Source: a candidate division WOR-3 bacterium
GTDB taxonomy: Bacteria > Hydrothermota > Tepidihabitantia > SM23-42 > JAOAFX01
NCBI GenBank assembly: GCA_039802005.1
Contig: JBDRVV010000006.1
Coordinates: 1 to 64,000 of the forward strand
Direction: 5' to 3'
DNA: 64,000 bases
The translations under genes were made by a program, and so were the position numbers. The notes below the pieces were generated by a model that was given only the letters and a program-made list of their open reading frames with translations, made no database searches and had not been told where the DNA came from. This document shows, piece after piece, positions 44,253-52,396 of the stretch. Each line of letters begins with the position of its first letter. The stretch's first letter is position 1.

Positions 44253-45169
44253 ACACTAACCTCCTTAATCACCATTTTTTCTGTATCAATCTCACCGAGT
44301 CCGAGCTCATAAGCATAGGCGATGTGTTTTACATTCTTACCGGTAAACGATTTATTGTACCACTGACTTATGCCTACGGTATAAGAATCAACCGCAACCA
44401 TATCTGCACCCGCAATAACGGTATTTAATATCACCGTCTTACCTGGACCACCCGGTCCGCCACTCGTCAGAACCCTGGTTGCATCAACGATTGTAAGGTC
44501 GGGTTTAAATACCAGTCCAAGTTCAGCAATTGCCCGATGAAGGTCAACCCGATGCAAATAACTTCGGTCCCAGATAAGTCCCATCAAGTTTTTTATTCCC
44601 AGACTCACCCCGGTTGCCGAGTGTGATTTTGCTGTAGGAAGGTTGATAAATTTATCTACTTTCTGCAGTTCCCGGGCAATCTTGATGGTTTTCAGTTCCT
44701 TGCCGCCTGGCACTTCAATCTCAATAAATTGGCGTTCTTTATTTAGCATCAATAAATTAACTTTGTTTGAATCCACAATTGCCTCTCTAACCCTGCTTTT
44801 TTCAATACATATTTCAGCATTGGCCAGCGGATAATCAATAATAACGATCTTTGATGCACCTGCTTCAAGGCAGAGTTCAACGACCTGTTTTATTATCTCA
44901 ACACTCGTCGTTGCCCCACACTCGGCATTGGCAGAAAAAGAAATATTCGGTTTAATAAGCACTCTTTCTTCAGGCTTAATAAATTTTTCTATACCACCTA
45001 TCGCATCAACCGCTGCCTTTACAAGTTTACCCTTGTTTCCGCGTGCAACACCAATCATTGGTCTGACTGAATTTTTCCCATTGCTTGCAAAAATTTTCAC
45101 TGGCAGTGCTAAACTTGCAACAACACCAGCACTTATTTTTAAAAAATTTCGACGGCTGATTATTTTCAT
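44249..45169 (-). CDS. DUF362 family protein with Tat-type signal
   Basis: About 306 residues. The N-terminus ISRRNFLKISAGVVASLALP is a twin-arginine signal, so the protein is exported folded, probably with a cofactor. The DUF362 domain follows (RVLIKPNISFSA, INLPTAKSHSATGVSLGIKNLMG in parts). The ATG at 45169 is preferred over the GTG at 45178, since that GTG is part of the AGGTG binding site. DUF362 and polyferredoxin genes are frequently adjacent and are thought to form a redox unit of unknown role. It overlaps the polyferredoxin start. Confidence 0.88.
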   Translation of the reverse strand: MKIISRRNFLKISAGVVASLALPVKIFASNGKNSVRPMIGVARGNKGKLVKAAVDAIGGIEKFIKPEERVLIKPNISFSANAECGATTSVEIIKQVVELCLEAGASKIVIIDYPLANAEICIEKSRVREAIVDSNKVNLLMLNKERQFIEIEVPGGKELKTIKIARELQKVDKFINLPTAKSHSATGVSLGIKNLMGLIWDRSYLHRVDLHRAIAELGLVFKPDLTIVDATRVLTSGGPGGPGKTVILNTVIAGADMVAVDSYTVGISQWYNKSFTGKNVKHIAYAYELGLGEIDTEKMVIKEVSV

Positions 45170-45211
45170 TATTTTCACCTATTATTTAAAAAATAATCCG
45201 TTTAATACTTA

Positions 45212-45239
45212 AGTATATAAATATTCCCATCCCTGTCAA
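45212..45239 (-). promoter_or_regulatory. promoter of DUF362-polyferredoxin pair
   Basis: Minus strand TTGACA (45239-45234), 16-bp spacer, TATACT (45217-45212). The message would have a leader of about 36 bases. Divergent from the PhzF promoter; the two -35 boxes are 20 bp apart. Confidence 0.75.
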
Positions 45240-45259
45240 GCATAATCTCTATACAATGC

Positions 45260-45287
45260 TTGACAAATATTAAAATTTGTGTATCAT
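45260..45287 (+). promoter_or_regulatory. promoter of the PhzF-like gene
   Basis: TTGACA at 45260-45265, 16-bp spacer, TATCAT at 45282-45287. The ATG at 45294 is 7 bases on, so the message is leaderless. Confidence 0.8.
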
Positions 45288-45293
45288 TTTAAT

Positions 45294-46214
45294 ATGGCAA
45301 AATGGGTTAAGGCAAAAAGATTAAGTGTATTCACCTCAAACCCATATACAGGAAATCCAGCATGGGTTGTTATGGGCGTGGACGATGTCAATGAAGAAAA
45401 TTTAAAATTACTTGCCAGTGATTTGAACCCAGTCTCTGATACGGCATTTGTTCTCACCGAATCAACCCATGAAGCAGATATTTATTTAAGATTTTTCACG
45501 GGCTCTGGAGAAATAAATTTCTCCGGACATGCCTCAATCGCTGCCTATTTTGCCTTGAGTGGCGAAAACATATTGAATTTACAAGAACCCGACACAATAA
45601 TAAGACAAAGAACAAAATCGGGCATTCAGCAGGTTGAATTGAGGGTAAAGGATAATAAAGTCACAAGGGCAACAATGACACTTGCAAAACCTAACTACCT
45701 TGATATTGAAGTCAATCCGGTTCAGCTATCAAGGATCCTTGGTATCAGTCAACATGACCTTCTTGCTGCTAATCTACCTTTTGATATTATTTCAACAGGT
45801 TATTATGACCTGATTGTTCCTATAAAATCACTTGAAATAATGAGAAATCTAAAGCCCGATTTTACATTTATGAACAACTTTTGTGTCCGCCTTGGTATAC
45901 ACGGTATCATTGCATTCTGTATGGAAACATTTGAACCCGGTGATACTGTATTTATGAGGCACTTTGCGCCGGTGGTAGGTATTAATGAAGACCCAATTTC
46001 AGGAGCAGCAGCAGGAAGCGTAGGATGTTATCTGATAAGAAAAAATCTAATTGAACCGAGTAATTTTTCAAGGATAATTGTGGAGCAAGGTTATTTACAA
46101 AACCGCCAGGGGAAGGTATACGTTCACGTTGAATGCAGTCGTGACCAAATATTCAGAGTCAAGGTTGGCGGAAATGCTGTTTTAACCTTCACAGGATATA
46201 TACTCACACCTTAA
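45294..46214 (+). CDS. PhzF-like isomerase family protein
   Basis: 306 residues starting at the ATG at 45294; a GTG 15 bases earlier lies in the -10 box and cannot be the start. The protein has the diaminopimelate-epimerase-like two-domain fold: VFTSNPYTGNPAWVV near the start, FTGSGEINFSGHASIAAYFAL (in parts) in the first domain and DPISGAAAGSVGCYL in the second. PhzF enzymes use a catalytic glutamate in a SETAFV motif; here it is SDTAFV (Asp49), so the general acid is shortened by one carbon. Substrate unknown. It stands alone. Confidence 0.88.
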   Translation: MAKWVKAKRLSVFTSNPYTGNPAWVVMGVDDVNEENLKLLASDLNPVSDTAFVLTESTHEADIYLRFFTGSGEINFSGHASIAAYFALSGENILNLQEPDTIIRQRTKSGIQQVELRVKDNKVTRATMTLAKPNYLDIEVNPVQLSRILGISQHDLLAANLPFDIISTGYYDLIVPIKSLEIMRNLKPDFTFMNNFCVRLGIHGIIAFCMETFEPGDTVFMRHFAPVVGINEDPISGAAAGSVGCYLIRKNLIEPSNFSRIIVEQGYLQNRQGKVYVHVECSRDQIFRVKVGGNAVLTFTGYILTP

Positions 46215-46231
46215 AATATATCACAATATAT

Positions 46232-46879
46232 TTATTTCTTTTTTGTAATATACTTAATAAATATTCTGACGATTGCCGGGTCAAATTGTGTTCCGGCATT
46301 TGCCTTCAATTCTCTTATTGCTTCTTCTTTAGACATTGCATTTCGGTAGGGTCTCTTTGAGGTCATTGCGTCGTACGCATCCGCAACAGCAATTATTCTT
46401 GCGATAATGGGTATTTCCCCTTTTTTCAATCCTTCTGGATAACCAGAACCATTGTAATGCTCATGGTGATGTTTTACACCACCGAGGGCTTCAATAAGTT
46501 CATTAAAACCTGCAAGCATATAATAACCGCGCATCACATGCATATCTACTTCTTCTTTCTCCTGTTCACTTAATTTTCTTGGCTTTAATAATATACTTTC
46601 GTCTATTCCAATCTTCCCAAAATCGTGTAACAGTGCTGCAACTTCCAGGACAACTTTTTCTTCTTCAGTGAATCCTAATTCTTCGGCAATTGCAAGTGAA
46701 TATTCCGTAACCCTGAGGATATGACCGTCGCGATATGGAATCTGCCTATCAATGTCTTTCCCTATTTTTCTTAAGGATTTCAATGCCTTTTTTGGATTCT
46801 CCCGAAGGGTCATCGCCACAGAACTCAGGGTTCGTATAATCTCATCAAGATCAAGCTTAAAGGGCTTATCATTGTCCAT
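46232..46879 (-). CDS. HD-GYP domain phosphodiesterase
   Basis: 215 residues, almost only an HD-GYP domain after a 45-residue helical start. HDFGKIGIDESIL holds the HD pair and KHHHEHYNGSGYPEGL the HxxHE-type and GYP motif. HD-GYP proteins degrade cyclic di-GMP (or other cyclic dinucleotides) through pGpG to GMP, and the metal residues look complete. No sensor or membrane region is present, so control may be by partner proteins. The ATG lies 6 bases past a -10 box and is leaderless. It is divergent from the PQQ-propeller gene. Confidence 0.92.
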   Translation of the reverse strand: MDNDKPFKLDLDEIIRTLSSVAMTLRENPKKALKSLRKIGKDIDRQIPYRDGHILRVTEYSLAIAEELGFTEEEKVVLEVAALLHDFGKIGIDESILLKPRKLSEQEKEEVDMHVMRGYYMLAGFNELIEALGGVKHHHEHYNGSGYPEGLKKGEIPIIARIIAVADAYDAMTSKRPYRNAMSKEEAIRELKANAGTQFDPAIVRIFIKYITKKK

Positions 46880-46884
46880 ACATA

Positions 46885-46912
46885 AGTATAATCAGATATT
46901 AAAATCTGTCAA
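46885..46912 (-). promoter_or_regulatory. promoter of the HD-GYP gene
   Basis: Minus strand TTGACA (46912-46907), 16-bp spacer, TATACT (46890-46885). The ATG at 46879 lies 6 bases past the -10. Confidence 0.8.
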
Positions 46913-46941
46913 GGATATAACTAATTATTCGTTATTTCCTC

Positions 46942-46969
46942 TTGATTATGTGGAATATTTAGTTATCAT
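46942..46969 (+). promoter_or_regulatory. promoter of the PQQ-propeller gene
   Basis: TTGATT at 46942-46947, 16-bp spacer, TATCAT at 46964-46969. A 22-base leader with GGGAGG (46988-46992 region) precedes the ATG at 46998. Confidence 0.65.
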
Positions 46970-46997
46970 TATTGTATATATCTACTGGGAGGCAAAA

Positions 46998-48404
46998 ATG
47001 GGTTTAAGATGGACTTTTTGTTTAACGATTTTTTTGTATATGGGTTTTGCACAAATTGAAGAGGTGCAGAAAAAGGCATTTAATGCAGAGGAAGCAGTAT
47101 TACAGAATCGAGACTTAGAGTCCTCTGGTATCAATCCGGAGAATATTACATTACCCGGTGGTCATAAGGCATGGAAGGTTAGAATTCCGGGGAACCTGCC
47201 ATTGGCAACAGTTGCTTATGAAAATGGGTTAATATTTTTAGGTGGTGGATATGGCAGTTATGAGTTTTATGCATTGAATGCGGAGACGGGCAAATTGGTT
47301 TGGAAATTTAAAACAGGTGATGATGGGCCAACTGCAGCAGTGGTGATAAATGGCTATGTGATTTTTAATACTGAATCCTGCATTATTTATGTTCTAAAAG
47401 CAAAGACCGGTGAAAAGGTGTGGGAAAAATGGTTGGGTGACCCATTGATGAGTCAACCCGCAGCAGATGAAGAAAATGTTTATATGGCATATCCGGGGCA
47501 GGATGGTTCACATCACCTTGCCTGTATGAAATTAAAAACCGGTAAAGAAGTATGGAATTCCACAATTGCAGGAGATTTGATATCAGCACCCATTATTTAC
47601 AAAAATTCAGTTTATATAACATGTTTTGATGGGACTGTTTATAGATACGACAAAACCAATGGGAAACTGATATGGTCACAGAAAAAGAACGCTACCAGCG
47701 CACCGACAGTATACAACGACAGAATATTTGTCAGTCTGCGCGAGGCAAAAAAAGTTGGAAAAGATTCAATAAAACAATATGAAGGTATTGCCACGCTGGA
47801 TCAAAATAATGGAAACCAACAACAACAGGAACTTTGGGCAAAAAGGACTGCTGAATATCTTGTTTATGGCAGACAATCAGCAAATAGAAAGGTTCAGACA
47901 GAACTTGATGCCAGTGTCGGGTTCGGTTCAGCACCAAGTACAGCGAAAATAGAACAGGCAAAAGAAAATGTTGGACAGGGTTCGGTTGTGGGCTGCTGGG
48001 CATATCAGGGGTCGCGGCCATTTGTACGCGATATTTACTCTTATAATACCATGGGGAATGAGATACTCAGCATTGACATTAATACAGGAAAGGTCAGGTG
48101 GTCACAAAAATATGATAAATTGTCTGAAGAGAGTATAGGAGGCAGGGTATTTACGCCCCCATCCTATGCTAACTCAAAACTTTTTGTCTGTTCAGGAAGT
48201 GGTGAGCTATTCTGCCTGCGCGAAGAGAATGGAAAACTGCTGTGGAAAGAAAAGGTAGATGGAGCGATAAGTTTTCAACCAGCTGTGGCAAATGGTTATG
48301 TCTTTGTTTCCTGTGATAATGGAAATCTGTATGGTATTAAAACCGGCGATAAAAATGATGATGGATGGTATATGTGGGGCGGAAACGCCCAGCATAATAA
48401 ATAA
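46998..48404 (+). CDS. exported PQQ/BamB-type beta-propeller protein
   Basis: 468 residues, starting at the ATG at 46998 just after GGGAGG; the frame is open further upstream but overlaps the divergent HD-GYP gene and has no signals. A signal peptide (LRWTFCLTIFLYMGFAQ) precedes about six blades with the PQQ-like motif, e.g. ALNAETGKLVWKFKTGDDG, VLKAKTGEKVWEK and SIDINTGKVRWSQ. A non-blade insertion of about 70 residues lies near residues 270-340. These proteins occur as binding propellers (BamB-like) or alcohol dehydrogenases; the dehydrogenase catalytic residues are not recognised here. Function therefore open. Confidence 0.85.
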   Translation: MGLRWTFCLTIFLYMGFAQIEEVQKKAFNAEEAVLQNRDLESSGINPENITLPGGHKAWKVRIPGNLPLATVAYENGLIFLGGGYGSYEFYALNAETGKLVWKFKTGDDGPTAAVVINGYVIFNTESCIIYVLKAKTGEKVWEKWLGDPLMSQPAADEENVYMAYPGQDGSHHLACMKLKTGKEVWNSTIAGDLISAPIIYKNSVYITCFDGTVYRYDKTNGKLIWSQKKNATSAPTVYNDRIFVSLREAKKVGKDSIKQYEGIATLDQNNGNQQQQELWAKRTAEYLVYGRQSANRKVQTELDASVGFGSAPSTAKIEQAKENVGQGSVVGCWAYQGSRPFVRDIYSYNTMGNEILSIDINTGKVRWSQKYDKLSEESIGGRVFTPPSYANSKLFVCSGSGELFCLREENGKLLWKEKVDGAISFQPAVANGYVFVSCDNGNLYGIKTGDKNDDGWYMWGGNAQHNK

Positions 48405-48477
48405 TTTTTACAAAAATAATGTAGTCCAAAAATTTTCCTCGCGCAAAACCGCCATTTTATTATGCATAAAAGATAAA

Positions 48478-49050
48478 TTAGCTTTCAGTAAATCTGAAGG
48501 CATTTATAAAATTCTGTGCTTTTTCAGCTCCTTGAGTTATAAAAATCTCAATACCCTCGATTGCCTTTTCAATAACATTAATAAGAATCTTCTTCTCAGC
48601 CCTTCTAAATGGACTCAAAACAAAATCAGCCGAATCAATCTTTCGCTCAATAATTTCCTGATTTGCAACGCCGATTCGTAATCTTGGAAAATCTTCGGTA
48701 TTTAATGCCTCAATGATAGATCTTAAACCAAGGTGTCCACCATCACTACCTTTTGCACGAAATCTCATTCTGCCCAGTGGGAGATTGATATCATCAAGAA
48801 TAACTACAAATTCATCGCATTGTTTCTCCAGGATATGAGAAACAACTATGCCTGAGCGATTCATAAACAGAAGCGGTTTTATCAGTAATATCTCTTTTTT
48901 CTCTACAACTATCTTTGCCTTTTTGTATTCAGGATAACGGAAAAATTTCTTCTTGAATTTTTTTGCCAGACGATCAATAAATATGAAACCTACATTATGC
49001 CGTGTCCATTTATAATTTAAACCTGGGTTTCCCAGGCCGAAAATTATCAT
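48478..49050 (-). CDS. pth: peptidyl-tRNA hydrolase
   Basis: Releases peptides from tRNA dropped by the ribosome. 190 residues. FGLGNPGLNYKWTRHNVGF (in parts) contains the catalytic histidine at about residue 19, LLFMNRSG and LDDINLPLGRMRFRAKGSDGGH (in parts) are the second and third motifs. The gene follows rplY by 17 bases; prs-rplY-pth is a common order. AT-rich 3' flank with a GCGCAAAACCGCC-type element also found near ntpE. Confidence 0.94.
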   Translation of the reverse strand: MIIFGLGNPGLNYKWTRHNVGFIFIDRLAKKFKKKFFRYPEYKKAKIVVEKKEILLIKPLLFMNRSGIVVSHILEKQCDEFVVILDDINLPLGRMRFRAKGSDGGHLGLRSIIEALNTEDFPRLRIGVANQEIIERKIDSADFVLSPFRRAEKKILINVIEKAIEGIEIFITQGAEKAQNFINAFRFTES

Positions 49051-49067
49051 TTAATATTCTATTTAGC

Positions 49068-49751
49068 CTATTCCTTTTTTTCTTTCTGGACTTCCTTTGT
49101 CGGTTTTTCTTCTTTACCTTTTTCTTCTTTGGGTTTTTCCTCTTTTGCTTCTTCTGCCGCTCCTTCAGCTGGTGCTGCGGCTGGTGTCGGAGCCGCCTTT
49201 TCAACCTTCGGTGCAAGAATTGAAACAATCGGCGTCTCTGGTTTTATTTCAAATTCAATATTGGGAATCGTTATGTCTTTTAAATGAATCGTCTTTCCTA
49301 TATCCAGACTTGAAATGTCCACATCAATATGGGAAGGCATATGGTCAGGCAAGCAGCGAATAACAACTTCATATAGGTGTTGGTCGAGAAGACCGCCTTT
49401 CTTTACACCCGGTGCCTCACCGACTAAGTGTATTGGGATTGTTGTCTTTATCTTTTCTTTTTTGCTTATATGCTGGAAATCAATATGTAATAAACTTCCA
49501 TCTATTGGATTATGCTGAATGGATTTAATAAGACAGGAATAGGTTTTTTCTTTTAACTTTAAGTCGATAGTAACTGTTTCCTTTCTAAGTGTTTCAAGAA
49601 TTTTTTCAAATTCCTTTTTTAACACATAAATTCTTTTGCTCTTTTCTTTGTGCCCATATAAAACACCCGGAATCTTTCCTTCCATTCTCATTCTTCTCAC
49701 ATCACCCTTTTTCTGGGGTTCATATATATAGGCTTCAAGTTCCATTTTCAT
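49068..49751 (-). CDS. rplY: ribosomal protein L25, CTC type
   Basis: Binds 5S rRNA in the large subunit. 227 residues with the N-terminal L25 domain (about 1-90; GKIPGVLYGHKEK) and the C-terminal CTC beta domain (about 95-185; VGEAPGVKKGGLLDQHLYEV). The last 40 residues are a low-complexity Ala/Pro/Glu/Lys tail, in which Lys-Glu repeats dominate; its function is not known. AAGGAGG precedes the ATG by 7 bases. Start overlaps the end of prs (ATGA). Confidence 0.95.
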   Translation of the reverse strand: MKMELEAYIYEPQKKGDVRRMRMEGKIPGVLYGHKEKSKRIYVLKKEFEKILETLRKETVTIDLKLKEKTYSCLIKSIQHNPIDGSLLHIDFQHISKKEKIKTTIPIHLVGEAPGVKKGGLLDQHLYEVVIRCLPDHMPSHIDVDISSLDIGKTIHLKDITIPNIEFEIKPETPIVSILAPKVEKAAPTPAAAPAEGAAEEAKEEKPKEEKGKEEKPTKEVQKEKKE

Positions 49752-50698
49752 TCTGCTACCTCCTTAAATAATGAACTTATTGATTCGTTATGATGAATTC
49801 TTTTTATTGCCTCAGCAAGAAGATAGGCAATAGAAAGTATCTTCAATTTCCCCACTATCTTCTCTCGGGCAATTTTAAGCGTATTGGTTATTGCAACTTC
49901 TTTTATTGGAGATTTTTCAATCTTTTCTATTGCGTTTCGGGAAAAGAGTCCATGAACCGCGCAAACATATATCTCTTTGACTCCCTTATTGGACAGTGCC
50001 TCTGCAGCATCAACTATTGTACCACCTGTGTCAATCATATCATCATATATTATTGCGTTTTTACCCTTTACATCCCCAATAACATTGATAACATTTGACT
50101 GATTCGGTCCAGTCCGTCTTTTATCAATTATTGCAATTGGAACATTTTTTCCCAAGCGACGGGCAAAGGCACGGACTCTATTTACCCTTCCTGCATCTGG
50201 AGAAACAACTACATAGTTTTCAATGCCTTTCTCGTTATAATAATCAATAAATACAGGTGCGGCATAAAGATGGTCCACTGGAATATTAAAAAATCCCTGG
50301 ATTTGTTCGGCATGCAGGTCGATAGTTAAAACCCTTTTTGCACCACTCGTGGCAAGTAAATCCGCAATCAACTTTGCAGAAATTGGCACCCTTGGTTCAT
50401 CCTTGCGATCCTGGCGGGCATAGCCGTAATATGGAATAACTGCTGTTATCCTTTCTGCCGATGCCCTCTTTGCAGCATCAAGAAAGAGTAAGAGTTCTAA
50501 TAAATTTTCTGCGGGTGGATTTGTTGATTGAACGATAAAAACATCTTGTCCTCTAATATTTTCTTCTATTTTGACCTTCAATTCACCATCAGCGAATTTA
50601 GTTACCGTGCTCTTGCTTAAAGGAATATTAATAATCTTTGCTATTTCTTTAGTCAATTCGCTATTTGAATTTCCCGAAAATAACATTATTTTATCCAA
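49748..50698 (-). CDS. prs: ribose-phosphate pyrophosphokinase
   Basis: Makes PRPP from ribose 5-phosphate and ATP for nucleotides, histidine and tryptophan. 316 residues. FSGNSNSELTKEIAK at the start, RQDRKDEPRVPISAKLIADLL (in parts; the flexible catalytic loop), and the PRPP-binding signature YDDMIDTGGTIVDAAEAL (about residues 215-232) are all present. It lies 44 bases downstream of tRNA-Gln(UUG) and may be transcribed with it. Confidence 0.96.
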   Translation of the reverse strand: MDKIMLFSGNSNSELTKEIAKIINIPLSKSTVTKFADGELKVKIEENIRGQDVFIVQSTNPPAENLLELLLFLDAAKRASAERITAVIPYYGYARQDRKDEPRVPISAKLIADLLATSGAKRVLTIDLHAEQIQGFFNIPVDHLYAAPVFIDYYNEKGIENYVVVSPDAGRVNRVRAFARRLGKNVPIAIIDKRRTGPNQSNVINVIGDVKGKNAIIYDDMIDTGGTIVDAAEALSNKGVKEIYVCAVHGLFSRNAIEKIEKSPIKEVAITNTLKIAREKIVGKLKILSIAYLLAEAIKRIHHNESISSLFKEVAE

Positions 50699-50742
50699 TC
50701 AACCCCCTTTATCCTTATCCCTTGTGCACCTTCTCATCAAAT

Positions 50743-50813
50743 CTGGGGCGGGAGGAGTCGAACCTCCGCAACAGGATCCAAAATCCTGGGTCCTGCCATT
50801 AGACGACGCCCCA
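50743..50813 (-). tRNA. tRNA-Gln (anticodon UUG)
   Basis: Read on the minus strand: acceptor TGGGGCG (from 50813) with CGCCCCA (to 50744), discriminator G, anticodon stem CAGGA/TCCTG with loop TTTTGGA giving anticodon TTG, and T arm GGAGG-TTCGACT-CCTCC. CCA is not encoded. It resembles the other glutamine tRNA of the window in its D arm (TCGTCTAATGG). Confidence 0.95.
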
Positions 50814-50952
50814 ATAAAAATAGTTATCAGTTATAGGGCATTGATGCCGGTATGATAATAGATTTTAAGTCTATGGTATTTTTAACCATAAAACTATGCC
50901 CAAAGACCGTACTGGCTGCTACGCCATAAAACCACGAAACACAAACCTATTT

Positions 50953-51786
50953 CTATATCGTTTCTGTCTCAAAATACATTGCGCCAATACTGGATAAATA
51001 TTTTATAACATTTTTCTTTACATTCTTCTCATCTACGACTGCATAAAGGCAAGACCCACTACCAGATAAAGAAACCATATATGCACCAGCCCCCAATAAA
51101 TTCGCCTTTACATCCATTAAATCAGGATGTGCTTTGAAAACAACCTTCTCAAAATCATTTACTATATTTAGCCCAACTCTATTTTTTTTCTTTTTTTGCA
51201 TTAATATATTATCCACTTCCATACCTGTTGTCAACATTGTTTTATTATATTCTTCGTATGCCCATTTTGTTGAAACTTGATAACCAGGATAATATATTAC
51301 TAAAAGCATTTTGGGAAGTTTAAAAAATTTTAACTCATCCCCAACACCCCGGGCAATCGCTGCACCACCTTTTATAAAAAACGGAACATCACAACCTAAT
51401 TCCCTGCCTAATTTCATTAACTCTTCATCCGGAATATTCAAATTAAAGACCTCACACATACCTTTCAATACCCCGGCTGCATCTGATGAACCTCCACCTA
51501 ACCCTCCACCAATTGGAATATTTTTCTGAAGTGTTATCTTTATGCCCTCATCAATATCATAAGTTTTTAAAAATAACTGTGCCGCTTTATAACATAGATT
51601 GTCTTCAACAGGAATTTTCAATCCCGGAGATATTAACTCAATTCCTTTTTCAATTTTTTCAAGCAGAATTTTATCACTCAACGAAATTGTGGATAATGTT
51701 GTTTCAATATTGTGATAGCCATCATCTCTCTTGTTGAGTATTGTTAGTCCTATATTTATCTTTGCATGAGCATTGATGCGAATCAT
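50953..51786 (-). CDS. ispE: 4-diphosphocytidyl-2-C-methyl-D-erythritol kinase
   Basis: Fourth-step kinase of the methylerythritol phosphate route to isoprenoids. 277 residues, GHMP kinase fold. AHAKINIGLTILNKRDDGYHNIETT (in parts) is the substrate-binding start, IPIGGGLGGGSSDAAGVLKG (about residues 90-109) the ATP loop, and VSLSGSGSCLYAVV the C-terminal GHMP motif. It overlaps the upstream rlpA by 4 bases and shares its promoter. Confidence 0.94.
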   Translation of the reverse strand: MIRINAHAKINIGLTILNKRDDGYHNIETTLSTISLSDKILLEKIEKGIELISPGLKIPVEDNLCYKAAQLFLKTYDIDEGIKITLQKNIPIGGGLGGGSSDAAGVLKGMCEVFNLNIPDEELMKLGRELGCDVPFFIKGGAAIARGVGDELKFFKLPKMLLVIYYPGYQVSTKWAYEEYNKTMLTTGMEVDNILMQKKKKNRVGLNIVNDFEKVVFKAHPDLMDVKANLLGAGAYMVSLSGSGSCLYAVVDEKNVKKNVIKYLSSIGAMYFETETI

Positions 51787-52130
51787 CTGATAATCTCTAT
51801 TTTGACTTTAACAATACCCTTTGTTATCATATCTATGTCCCGCGCGGCAGCGTAAGATAGGTCAACAATTCTATCCCGTTTCTGGGGACCTCTATCATTG
51901 ACTTTTACAACTACGCTCTTTTTATTTTCTAAATTAATGACCTTCAGTTTTGTACCAAAAGGGAGCGTTCTGTGTGCACAGGTATAGTCCCATTTATCGT
52001 AAATTTCTCCCGATGCTGTTTTTTTTCCATGAAAAGAATCACTGTAATAACTTGCCATTCCAATTTCAACGAATTTCGTCTGTGGCTGTCCAGTAAGGCA
52101 GCAGGAAAGAAGAAAATAAATAACATTCAT
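51783..52130 (-). CDS. rlpA: RlpA-like septal ring lytic transglycosylase family protein
   Basis: 115 residues, only the double-psi beta-barrel domain after a short signal (YFLLSCCLTG, possibly a lipobox). GMASYYSDSFHGKKTASGEIYD (in parts), AHRTLPFGTKLKVIN and VKVNDRGPQKRDRIVDLSYAAA (in parts) are the RlpA motifs; the catalytic Asp in NDRGP is present. It may cleave naked glycan strands of peptidoglycan. No SPOR domain is present. The ATG lies 6 bases past a -10 box and is leaderless. It is divergent from dnaA. Confidence 0.9.
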   Translation of the reverse strand: MNVIYFLLSCCLTGQPQTKFVEIGMASYYSDSFHGKKTASGEIYDKWDYTCAHRTLPFGTKLKVINLENKKSVVVKVNDRGPQKRDRIVDLSYAAARDIDMITKGIVKVKIEIIR

Positions 52131-52135
52131 AATTT

Positions 52136-52163
52136 ATTATAATGGAATTTATCATTTTGTCAA
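52136..52163 (-). promoter_or_regulatory. promoter of rlpA-ispE
   Basis: Minus strand TTGACA (52163-52158), 16-bp spacer, TATAAT (52141-52136). The ATG at 52130 lies 6 bases past the -10. Confidence 0.82.
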
Positions 52164-52246
52164 TGAAGTTTTTTGTTAAAATCTATTTCAAATTCAAGAA
52201 ATGCAAATCCTGTGCCAAAAAATTTTTTTAATTTATTTATTTTTTC

Positions 52247-52274
52247 TTGACTTTTTCTAACTTTTGGATAAACT
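52247..52274 (+). promoter_or_regulatory. probable dnaA promoter
   Basis: TTGACT at 52247-52252, 16-bp spacer, TAAACT at 52269-52274. Start at about 52281, so the DnaA boxes would lie in the transcribed leader, 80-110 bases in. Confidence 0.5.
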
Positions 52275-52358
52275 TATCCTGCTTAAATTTTTTTATTTTG
52301 TAAAATTTTTTCTAAAAATTAAAACATTATGAAATTTCAAGGAGTTTTAAGGAAAAAT

Positions 52359-52394
52359 ATGTGGATAACTTTGTGGATAAATGTGGATAACTAA
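52359..52394 (+). CDS. possible 11-codon leader peptide overlapping the DnaA boxes
   Basis: ATG at 52359 follows AAGGA (52349-52353) at 5-base spacing; the frame reads MWITLWINVDN and stops with TAA at 52392-52394, two bases before the dnaA ATG. dnaA itself has no ribosome binding site, so it may be translated by reinitiation after this small frame. The frame consists almost entirely of the three DnaA boxes, so it may also be accidental. Confidence 0.4.
   Translation: MWITLWINVDN
52360..52390 (+). promoter_or_regulatory. three tandem DnaA boxes
   Basis: TGTGGATAA at 52360-52368, 52372-52380 and 52382-52390, all perfect complements of the TTATCCACA consensus and all in one orientation, ending 6 bases before dnaA. 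Suits initiation and autoregulation by DnaA. Confidence 0.93.
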
Positions 52395-52396
52395 AT

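Larger units (their letters stand above)
52164..52396 (+). other. putative oriC / dnaA regulatory region
   Basis: 233 bases between divergent rlpA and dnaA. The left part is very AT-rich with A- and T-runs (unwinding candidate). Three consecutive consensus DnaA boxes (TGTGGATAA at 52360-52368, 52372-52380, 52382-52390) lie directly before dnaA. The dnaA-dnaN gap is also AT-rich and has DnaA-box-like ATATCAACA/ATATCCACA sequences. Position next to dnaA-dnaN makes this the likeliest chromosome origin, although skew could not be measured. Confidence 0.75.

Noticed and set aside
46752-46997. N-terminal extension of the PQQ-propeller gene
   Set aside because: The frame is open but overlaps the divergent HD-GYP gene and promoter; the ATG at 46998 has GGGAGG and a signal peptide follows.
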